22,986 nt of DNA from IMG/VR virus record IMGVR_UViG_3300009034_000994, positions 1-22,986 of that record, one strand, 5' to 3'. The notes beneath the pieces were generated by a model. It made no database searches and had not been told where the DNA came from. It saw only the letters and a list, made by a program, of their open reading frames with translations. Shown here piece by piece: positions 13,055 to 19,204 of the stretch. The translations under genes were made by a program, and so were the position numbers. Positions within the stretch are counted from its first letter, which is position 1; the number at the start of each line of letters is the position of its first letter. Origin of the DNA: a virus.

Positions 13055-14095
13055 CTACCAATAAACGCTTCGTCTTAATAATAAATCATTATATCCTTCA
13101 AGACTCGTCTTAATATCCCATTCTCCTCGCATCCCCGTAACCTCCGGTCTAATTTCCTTATCGAATTTATTAAATAATTCCTTTGCTCTTGAAGAAAATT
13201 CATCCCCACGTGTTCGATATGCCACCACGTCAGCATCAATCGACGACTCTGCTGTATGACCGTATGCTGAAGCCAAAGCCATGCAACATAAGGAAGCCGC
13301 AAGATTACACAGACCTTCCTTGTCGACTACCGGAATAGTAGAACTTGAATCATCCACACTATGCCGTATAGTGTATCGAAAATAAAACTGCTCATTGAGT
13401 CCGGGATAATCAGTATCCCGGAAACGACAAATCCAGCCCGTATCAATATCGGCTACCTCGTAATATTTTGGATCAATCATATAGGGTGGGACGCAACTCA
13501 GATTATTCGAGTCAAGCGGATATTCAATTTCACGAATCCTCGAGAACTCAACCTCCCAATCGGAAGGAAGCGAAAAGAATGAATTTCCATCCCCGGTTAA
13601 TTTTGCTACTTTTTTCTGTGGTTTCCTTCTTGAGTATTCCTTGACCGCCTCACCGATTAGAGACTCATAATCATCTGGGTCAGTCAGCTTGTCTGATACC
13701 GGGCCAATTGTAGGCGCCTGAACTTTTAATTTTACCAGAGAAACAAAAGATGCTATTCCCACACTCGGAATAGCCGTATCGAGAATAAGCGTTGACTCTT
13801 CGAGATAATAAGTTTTTCCTTTATAGATTATTTCCCATCTATCGAAGGTCTTTCGCTTTTTTGTATTCCATGACAAACTCGATTCAAAATAATATTTCCC
13901 TGTTCCATATTTCACAATGCTTGCTGGAGCTGCTGGAGCAATTGTTTCAAGAACTGTCGAATGATCCGAGTCGAAAACCTGTACCTGAGTAAAGGTGGGG
14001 GGATCAAAAAGATTTCCTGTTCGGTCATATCGAAACCCGACCCGCATTCTTATTTGTTTACCGACTACTGCGTTTTCTCTTTCTACTACGCTCAT
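13055..14095 (-). CDS. Head-tail connector-like protein with N-terminal beta domain, 346 aa
   Basis: ATG 14095 overlaps the upstream TGA (ATGA) behind GGAG. Residues 1 to about 110 form a beta-rich domain (GKQIRMRVGFRYDRTGNLF, GKTYYLEESTLIL). The C-terminal ~220 residues resemble gp6/neck-type connectors: helix DYESLIGEAVKEYSRRKPQ, then FSLPSDWEVEFSRIREIEYP, FYFRYTIRHSVDDSSSTIP, a hydrophobic helix (LCNLAASLCCMALASAYG) and a closing basic helix (RTRGDEFSSRAKELFNKF). Connectors of this kind seal the head and join it to the tail. Position between the capsid and tail genes supports the role. The N-terminal beta domain is an unusual addition. Confidence 0.6.
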   Translation of the reverse strand: MSVVERENAVVGKQIRMRVGFRYDRTGNLFDPPTFTQVQVFDSDHSTVLETIAPAAPASIVKYGTGKYYFESSLSWNTKKRKTFDRWEIIYKGKTYYLEESTLILDTAIPSVGIASFVSLVKLKVQAPTIGPVSDKLTDPDDYESLIGEAVKEYSRRKPQKKVAKLTGDGNSFFSLPSDWEVEFSRIREIEYPLDSNNLSCVPPYMIDPKYYEVADIDTGWICRFRDTDYPGLNEQFYFRYTIRHSVDDSSSTIPVVDKEGLCNLAASLCCMALASAYGHTAESSIDADVVAYRTRGDEFSSRAKELFNKFDKEIRPEVTGMRGEWDIKTSLEGYNDLLLRRSVYW

Positions 14096-14559
14096 GCTGT
14101 CTCCGCACTCATATTAAAATTTTCGGGGTCCTTGTCAACCTGATCCGAGCTGCCCATTATATAGTTCGTCGGAAGCTTGTTGACGATAGCTAAAATCCCC
14201 GTTTCAAGCGAGCTGACACTTGCCTTAAAATCTGATGATTGCTTGATAAGATAATTGACCTCATCAGCCGTGTCCTTACCGTCTACCGTCCATTCAAAAA
14301 GAACTCGGTATATTTTCCCTACAGTGAATAACGACTTATCAACAAGAACTCCGAAATTTCCTGTCTTGCCATTAATTTTTGCACACGTGAAAGGACTCCC
14401 GGTAATTTCTGAATTATCGAATGTCGCATCAGCACCGCTCTCCTCATATATTCTCACAACAGCCGCCGAAGGATCAACCTTCTCACCGTCCACTTTCGTC
14501 GCCTGCCTTTCAAAAGGTATATAGTCAGTCCATAAATCTATATTAAGTTCTAATAACAT
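14092..14559 (-). CDS. 155-aa beta-rich virion protein, unknown family
   Basis: ATG 14559 follows AAGGAGAG. Beta-strand pattern in the first 110 residues (DLWTDYIPFERQATKVDGEK, AAVVRIYEESGADATFDNS, IYRVLFEWTVDGKDTADEV), like the N-terminal beta sandwich of baseplate-upper/Ig-like virion proteins. A helical tail follows (FKASVSSLETGILAIVNKL). Its first half is similar in style to the N-terminal domain of the next gene (13055-14095), which hints at duplication. Probably a head decoration or connector accessory. I do not recognise a named family. Confidence 0.55.
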   Translation of the reverse strand: MLLELNIDLWTDYIPFERQATKVDGEKVDPSAAVVRIYEESGADATFDNSEITGSPFTCAKINGKTGNFGVLVDKSLFTVGKIYRVLFEWTVDGKDTADEVNYLIKQSSDFKASVSSLETGILAIVNKLPTNYIMGSSDQVDKDPENFNMSAETA

Positions 14560-14568
14560 AATCTCTCC

Positions 14569-15300
14569 TTATATCATTGCTCCGTCGAGCATGGGGCTCT
14601 TCAATCCCCCGCCGAGCATTCTAAAACCACCGCAAGGATCGAACTCATCAGCCACATAATTCGGATCAGCCACATAATTCGGGCTATTATAAGTCGTCAA
14701 CGTTCTCCCGTTTCCACTTAGATCAATCTCCGAAGCACAGACCCCACTTTCCTTGTCGAACTTCCATCGTGCTTCAAGACTGGTAGAAACCGAATCACAC
14801 CCTCGTTTTGAATAGAGAATCGAAACCTCGCCGGAACTCAATGCCCTGCTGTAAATACGAAAATCAAACATATCACCGTCAAAATAATTCCAGAGATAAG
14901 CCCTCGCCACCCGCACATCGTTCAGGCCGGTATCAATCTCTTTTGAGAGTGTCGAGGAAATGGAAGCTGGACTTCCGTCAATATAGGCGATCATATCGTC
15001 AACATTTGTTCCATCCAAAACGAAACAAAGATGATGCCAGTTTCCATTAAGTAACGAGCCAGCATTCCATACCCGGAAACCACTGAATACCGAAATGCTA
15101 AAGGTATTCCCTGCGGCGCTTTCAATCTGGCCATAAAACCTTTTGCCAGTGACCTCTGTTCCCCAACCGAAAAAACAATCAAGGTTTGCTGCAGTTTCAA
15201 CCCTGACCCATTGTGCTACTGATCTCTTTGAAGAGCCAGTAACTCCTTTGTATCCAAGAGCAGCTCCGTATTGATTACTACCATTCCATCTTATTGCCAT
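14569..15300 (-). CDS. LamG/concanavalin A-like lectin-fold virion protein, 243 aa
   Basis: ATG 15300 (MAIRWNGSNQYGAALGYKG) is the natural LamG start; the longer frame from TTG 15345 would start inside a terminator hairpin. LamG features are clear: AQWVRVETAAN, GNWHHLCFVLDGT with AYIDG, and the exit motif FDGDMFDFRIYSRALSSGEV, followed by LEARWKFDKESG and a Gly-rich end. Such domains bind carbohydrate or decorate surfaces. It directly follows the capsid gene, so a capsid decoration or adhesion protein is likely. No ribosome binding site precedes the ATG (only CTTAAAAAAATT), so expression should be low or S1-dependent. The C-terminal region holds an 18-base tandem duplication. Confidence 0.75.
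   Translation of the reverse strand: MAIRWNGSNQYGAALGYKGVTGSSKRSVAQWVRVETAANLDCFFGWGTEVTGKRFYGQIESAAGNTFSISVFSGFRVWNAGSLLNGNWHHLCFVLDGTNVDDMIAYIDGSPASISSTLSKEIDTGLNDVRVARAYLWNYFDGDMFDFRIYSRALSSGEVSILYSKRGCDSVSTSLEARWKFDKESGVCASEIDLSGNGRTLTTYNSPNYVADPNYVADEFDPCGGFRMLGGGLKSPMLDGAMI
14647..14682. repeat. Two perfect tandem copies of an 18-base unit in the LamG gene
   Basis: The unit ATCAGCCACATAATTCGG occurs twice head to tail and encodes NYVADPNYVAD in the minus-strand protein. It keeps the frame. This looks like a recent slippage duplication in the linker after the LamG domain. Confidence 0.85.
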
Positions 15301-15309
15301 AATTTTTTT

Positions 15310-15343
15310 AAGAAAGAGAAGAGAGGCAAGAGCCCCTCTTCTC
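15310..15343 (-). terminator. Rho-independent terminator after the major capsid gene
   Basis: GAGAAGAGGGGC (15343-15332), TCTT loop, GCCTCTCTTCTC (15327-15316): twelve pairs with one G-U, followed by TTTCTT. It starts 23 bases after the capsid stop. The U-tract is short, so partial read-through would lower expression of the downstream tail genes relative to the capsid. Confidence 0.7.
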
Positions 15344-15365
15344 AAATTTATTTACCTTTTAATTT

Positions 15366-17852
15366 TTAGCTTATCCCTGCCTGAAGACCGCCATAAAAAC
15401 CACGATAGTCTGTCACGACTCCGCTATACTCATGACGAATCTTATATCGAACAGCGTCGTTTGTGAAAACCTGATCAACACCCGGCTGATCCTGTAAGAA
15501 CATTTCCGGAGTTTCCTTACCATCAAGAAATCCAATGATAAGATAATCCAGAAGAGCCTTGTCTGCCAGGACATACCAGTTATTTTGATCACTTCTCAGA
15601 TACCCTTTTGGTACCGGAAGAACATCAAGAGCCTGATATACCGGGTTCGTACTTTCAACAGTGCCCTGTGCACCCGATGTCGCAACCACCGGTCTCTTTT
15701 CAGAGTCGATGATTACCTTCGAACGACTTCTCAACTCATAAGGTACAAGCAACCATTTTGCCTTGATGTCAATAGGCTCATCACTATCAGCTTCAGTGAA
15801 ATTACCCATCGCCGTTATAGCCGTATCAACCGAATTGAAGTCCAAGGTATCATAAGTTACATTATTGTGATTTGCATGATACAAGGCAATCGAGTCATAT
15901 ATTGTTCCGCCATTAATGGCTCCGCTTGCTGTGGTGTAATTCAGAATCAAATCAAAGACAAACTTCGCTAACGTACGAGCAGCCGCCTGACCCATCTTCT
16001 TGACAAGTTGCTGGATTATTCTCAGGTCGTCGTTCTTGATCATTTCTCTGGTTACCCTGAGAATCTTCCCTCGCTTTGTCACCTTATAGCTTGCCTGCTC
16101 TTCGGATGGACTGACGTATTCAGTATACTCACCATTTTCTAATACAGTTGGAAGGTCTGTTAATCCACCTACCCGGATAAAATACTGGTCCTTATAATCT
16201 GATGGTTTGTCAATCGTGACAAATTTCCGCCAGACCTCGTTGACCGGTACCATCGAGTATATCTTTAACAGTTTCCGGTGAAGAGCATCCCCGAGAGCAT
16301 TGGGATAGTCTGTCGACAATGCTTCGGTGATTCTTCCTCTTCCATCGGGAGAAACATCAATGTCTCCAGTATACTTAATGTAACTTTCCTTAATGCCTCG
16401 AAAAGCAGGAACTTTCGCCCAGTCTTCTTTTTCATCTTCTTCCGGCTCGATGTCAAACATCTTGTACATTGCTATCTGCTTTCTTTGTTTTTCATCAAGA
16501 CCAGTTGTAACATGTTCTGAGCCCATACCTTTCACCTCACCTGATTCGCTCAATTTTGCGAGAATCTCTTTCTCTTCCTTAATTGATTCTTGAAGTTTTT
16601 CTTCATCGAAAACCTGATCCTCGTATTGCTTGCGAATCTTTTCCTTGAGAAGATCGGGAAGAATCTTCTCTTCAGAAAGAATCTCTTTCAGTTTCAAATT
16701 GGATTCACGAACATTTAACTTTTCAAGCGCCTCATCAACGGTTTTCATTTTCTTGCCTAATTCATCCATCTCTTCGGTTTCTTCCTTTTTTTCTTTTTCG
16801 GATTCTCCCATCTTCCCATATTTCTCTTTATACTTTTTGTACTTCTCATCTTTGAACTTCATATCAGCGGCCAGAATCTCTTTGAGCATGTTTGTCGCTT
16901 CCTCGATTTTCTTGTCCTTCAAAAGACCAATGACTTTTTGAAGGTCTGATTTTGTGGACTCCTCCAATTCAGTATCAGAAAGAAGTTCAAAGAGGTCTTT
17001 CTCTGTCTCGGTGAGATTCTCAATCATTTCCTTAATCTGCTCCTGTGATTCTTTCATTTTCTTTTTCTTCTCTTCTTCCTCTTCCTTTTTCTTTTTCTTT
17101 GCCTCTTCTGTCTCTTTCTCCTCTTCTGGTTTCTTTTTCTTTTTTGCCTCAAGAGTTTTGACGAACATATTAAGAACCTCCTCATCGGATTTATCTTCTA
17201 TATTTTCGCCTTCCTTGAGACCGAGAATTTCTGGATTCTCTCGAACCCATTTGATTAACTTATCCATTTTTTTACCTCCCATAGACGCTACCATCCGCAG
17301 GAACTTCCCTCCTGCTGCCGGTAACGTCACCTGGTCTACGGTAGTGACCTCATGTATCTTCTCAACGATATTACCTTTTCTTCCTTCAGCAATACCCGTT
17401 GAAACTTTCGCCTGTGCATCAATCGAAAATCCAAGTAAATCTCTCTTCTTTCCATCCTCCCATGCGTTCTTATAGGTCTCACGCATCTTGCTATCAGTAA
17501 TATGATAGTCAGCAGTGAGTCCATCCTTGCCATCAGTTTTCTCATACCTTACGTTATCAATCCATCCAGTCACATTTTTTGCGAAACCTTGTTTGACAAG
17601 GTTGGCTACAAAGCCGGGCAGATGATTGAAGAAACGATTATCAAACTCATAAGCACAAATTTTCGCACCTTCAAAAAGAGGGATAGCTTCCTTGAGAATT
17701 TTCGGGGAATAGTAAAATCCATTCTGACTCCAACCGGAATCAATGACCTTAATTCTCCAGACCTTTCCGGTCTTCTCGGATTCTTGAATAAGGGCAAGTG
17801 GCAACCAGCCGGAAGATATTTGAGCCAAATCCGTGAAATATAATTCAGGCAT
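15366..17852 (-). CDS. Prohead protease-scaffold-major capsid protein fusion, 828 aa
   Basis: Three regions in order. Residues 1-190: maturation protease (WRIKVIDSGWSQNGFYYSP, candidate catalytic His77 in FFNHLPGF and Ser143 in LLGFSIDA, end VDQVTLPAAGGKFLRMVAS). Residues 196 to about 440: a Lys/Glu-rich coiled-coil scaffold (EEAKKKKKEEEEEKKKK). Residues 443-828: major capsid protein of the Mu gpT-like/HK97-fold type (HRKLLKIYSMVPVNEVWRK, VTKRGKILRVTREMIKND, IALYHANHNNV, DPIDIKAKW-like strand). Single-gene protease/capsid fusions are known in phages; a full three-part chain is less common. AGGAG precedes ATG 17852. Internal ribosome binding sites lie exactly before Met196 and Met443. A promoter and structured leader sit upstream, a terminator downstream. 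Confidence 0.9.
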   Translation of the reverse strand: MPELYFTDLAQISSGWLPLALIQESEKTGKVWRIKVIDSGWSQNGFYYSPKILKEAIPLFEGAKICAYEFDNRFFNHLPGFVANLVKQGFAKNVTGWIDNVRYEKTDGKDGLTADYHITDSKMRETYKNAWEDGKKRDLLGFSIDAQAKVSTGIAEGRKGNIVEKIHEVTTVDQVTLPAAGGKFLRMVASMGGKKMDKLIKWVRENPEILGLKEGENIEDKSDEEVLNMFVKTLEAKKKKKPEEEKETEEAKKKKKEEEEEKKKKMKESQEQIKEMIENLTETEKDLFELLSDTELEESTKSDLQKVIGLLKDKKIEEATNMLKEILAADMKFKDEKYKKYKEKYGKMGESEKEKKEETEEMDELGKKMKTVDEALEKLNVRESNLKLKEILSEEKILPDLLKEKIRKQYEDQVFDEEKLQESIKEEKEILAKLSESGEVKGMGSEHVTTGLDEKQRKQIAMYKMFDIEPEEDEKEDWAKVPAFRGIKESYIKYTGDIDVSPDGRGRITEALSTDYPNALGDALHRKLLKIYSMVPVNEVWRKFVTIDKPSDYKDQYFIRVGGLTDLPTVLENGEYTEYVSPSEEQASYKVTKRGKILRVTREMIKNDDLRIIQQLVKKMGQAAARTLAKFVFDLILNYTTASGAINGGTIYDSIALYHANHNNVTYDTLDFNSVDTAITAMGNFTEADSDEPIDIKAKWLLVPYELRSRSKVIIDSEKRPVVATSGAQGTVESTNPVYQALDVLPVPKGYLRSDQNNWYVLADKALLDYLIIGFLDGKETPEMFLQDQPGVDQVFTNDAVRYKIRHEYSGVVTDYRGFYGGLQAGIS
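16524..16538 (-). promoter_or_regulatory. Internal ribosome binding site and ATG at the scaffold-capsid junction
   Basis: GAGGTG (16538-16533), spacer AAAGGT, then ATG 16526 in frame (Met443, MGSEHVTTGLDEKQ). Initiation here would make the capsid protein alone, 386 aa. The site falls exactly where the coiled coil ends. Confidence 0.5.
17265..17280 (-). promoter_or_regulatory. Internal ribosome binding site and ATG at the protease-scaffold junction
   Basis: GGGAGGT (17280-17274), spacer of six A, then ATG 17267 in frame (Met196, MDKLIKWVRENPEI). Initiation here would make scaffold-capsid without protease, comparable to lambda C/Nu3 nested translation. Confidence 0.55.
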
Positions 17853-17895
17853 TTTAATCTCCTGAACATCAATTTTATCACAGTTTGGCTTGCTG

Positions 17896-17941
17896 TCCCG
17901 TTCCCGGGATGGCTGGCTACTTCCATCATAAGATTATGATG
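17896..17941 (-). promoter_or_regulatory. Structured 5' leader of the capsid mRNA
   Basis: Two hairpins lie between promoter and start: CATCATAA/TTATGATG (17941-17924, near-perfect palindrome) and TCCCG-GGAA-CGGGA (17909-17896) with a GNRA-type loop. The first would begin close to the expected transcript start, a layout known to stabilise phage late mRNAs. Confidence 0.5.
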
Positions 17942-17949
17942 TTTTTCTT

Positions 17950-17977
17950 AATATAGCAACTATTTATTATTTGTCAA
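17950..17977 (-). promoter_or_regulatory. Strong sigma-70-type promoter before the capsid gene
   Basis: Perfect TTGACA (17977-17972), 16-base spacer, TATATT (17955-17950), about 100 bases before the capsid ATG. It is in the only sizeable gap of the head module. It would let capsid be made in excess over the upstream enzyme genes. Confidence 0.65.
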
Positions 17978-17985
17978 GTTTTTTT

Positions 17986-18153
17986 TCAATCTTTTTTATT
18001 TAACACCAAACCTATCGGCGTCATTTTTAAAATGTATTTTTTTCTCCCTTCAAGAATAACCTCAATAGGCAGGTCTTCTTCCGTTACTCTCAATTCAGAA
18101 TTCTTCACAAATTTTGTGTCAACCTCTTCTATGTAATCTATTTCTTTAATCAT
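17986..18153 (-). CDS. Hypothetical 55-aa protein
   Basis: I choose ATG 18153 (MIKEIDYIEEVDTKFVKN), nine bases after the upstream stop, with GTGGG as a weak site. A longer frame would begin with TTG at 18186 inside the Cys-rich gene. The protein is acidic first and then beta-rich and basic (EVILEGRKKYILKMTPIGLV). It is the last gene before the capsid promoter. I do not recognise the family. Confidence 0.5.
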   Translation of the reverse strand: MIKEIDYIEEVDTKFVKNSELRVTEEDLPIEVILEGRKKYILKMTPIGLVLNKKD

Positions 18154-18161
18154 ATTTCCCA

Positions 18162-18332
18162 CTATTTTTTTTGATAATATTTGCAATCATTATTTGAATT
18201 CAAATCCTTTTGAGCTTCTTGATAGTGATACTGACTTTCTTTATATCTCTCTGAACTATGGCAAGAATAACAATAAGGACGTAAATGTTGAGGAATAGAC
18301 CATCTGCAATTTTTACAAAATACGTTCTTCAT
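18162..18332 (-). CDS. 56-aa Cys-rich, probably zinc-binding protein
   Basis: ATG 18332 overlaps the stop of the LigD-like gene as ATGA behind GGGAGG, so it is translationally coupled to it. MKNVFCKNCRWS has CxxC at 6-9, YCYSCHSS a second CxxC at 21-24, and NDCKYYQKK a Cys at 50; His residues lie between. Two CxxC knuckles fit one zinc site. Similar tiny Cys-rich proteins occur in phage head modules. Coupling to the enzyme gene suggests it may be a partner or DNA-binding accessory; this is inference. Confidence 0.65.
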   Translation of the reverse strand: MKNVFCKNCRWSIPQHLRPYCYSCHSSERYKESQYHYQEAQKDLNSNNDCKYYQKK

Positions 18333-19204
18333 CGTTTCCCTCCCGGTCCCACCGAACGTTTCAAAATCCATATTTCGCTTTTCGGGTCTTCTCGAACCAG
18401 AACCTTGAGCCCTTTGAAACTTTTCCCCTGAAAACGTAGATGAATAAAATTTTCGGTCTTCTCAATTAGTTTCGCTGTACCTCTATCTTCAATCTCATAG
18501 TTCATAGGAATTTTCTCATTCGGATTCTTTGGATGCGCTGCGGGAATCTCTCCCTCGAAAGTCAGCCAGTTCTTGAAGTCTCCATTCGGTTTTGTGTTCT
18601 CTGTTGTTAATGTACCAATAGTCTCTTCCTCGAAAACAGGATTGCTGTCAGTCTCAAACCTTTGTAATTTCTTCTCACCGAAATCCAAAAATAATTCATA
18701 ATGAATTTTCGGCATACCCCTAACAACTGTCGGGCCTTTCCACCATGCCCGGCTCAATGTCCATTTGACTTCTCTTGCTTCTTGGATTTTCAGCTTGCGA
18801 AACGGGTGGTCCTTATTTTCAATCAGCCAATTGAACGCCTTATCCATCATCGAAAGTCTATTCTTTCTTTCAAGCCCTTTTCCCCACCAATGCAACTCTT
18901 TTGGAATTTTTTCTTCCCACTCTTTCGGAATACTACTCATTCCGTCAGGTGGAACATAATCCCTTCTTGTCCTTCCCCTGCGAGTCAAAAGATAAGGAAT
19001 CTGACTCTCTGCATCAGCCTTTGCCCACCAAGCCATCCATACCAGTTTCCCTTTCCCCACTTTTTCCCATTCCTTTCTTGCGTCCGTGCTCGAAGTACTC
19101 CTTGAAGTATGTCTTTTGTGTGCCGAATTCTTTTTGGTATCCTTTCTCAACATGATAGAGAAATCCCGGCCCTTCGGCTGTCGCACCAACCTCACCCGGA
19201 TCAA
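18329..19204 (-). CDS. C-terminal part of the LigD-like enzyme: rest of phosphoesterase-like domain 1 plus domain 2
   Basis: The frame is open from 19204, but residues before about position 43 overlap the ligase frame and look non-coding; sensible protein starts near 19080 (KEWEKVGKGKLVWMAWW). QIPYLLTRRGRTRRDYVPP completes the first phosphoesterase-like domain begun in the other frame. From about 147 a second copy follows: TLSRAWWKGPTVV, IHYELFLD (His168, Glu170), LTFEGEIP, IEDRGTAKL, and the LigD-type end FKGLKVLVREDPKSEIWILK. LigD phosphoesterases use His-His-Asp-His; here the first His and the EDHP His are not evident, so activity is doubtful. No ribosome binding site suits a separate start; I favour one protein with 19014-22121 (total 3n+1 bases). 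Confidence 0.65.
   Translation of the reverse strand: MIRVRLVRQPKGRDFSIMLRKDTKKNSAHKRHTSRSTSSTDARKEWEKVGKGKLVWMAWWAKADAESQIPYLLTRRGRTRRDYVPPDGMSSIPKEWEEKIPKELHWWGKGLERKNRLSMMDKAFNWLIENKDHPFRKLKIQEAREVKWTLSRAWWKGPTVVRGMPKIHYELFLDFGEKKLQRFETDSNPVFEEETIGTLTTENTKPNGDFKNWLTFEGEIPAAHPKNPNEKIPMNYEIEDRGTAKLIEKTENFIHLRFQGKSFKGLKVLVREDPKSEIWILKRSVGPGGKR

Noticed and set aside
16954-17475. Long plus-strand frame rich in Ser and Phe
   Set aside because: It is the mirror image of the Lys/Glu-rich scaffold coding region; other long plus-strand frames are similar shadows without ribosome binding sites.
19055-19080. G GGA AAA heptamer in the ligase frame as a -1 slippery site
   Set aside because: A -1 slip leads to the wrong frame; the protein-like continuation needs +1 (or -2).
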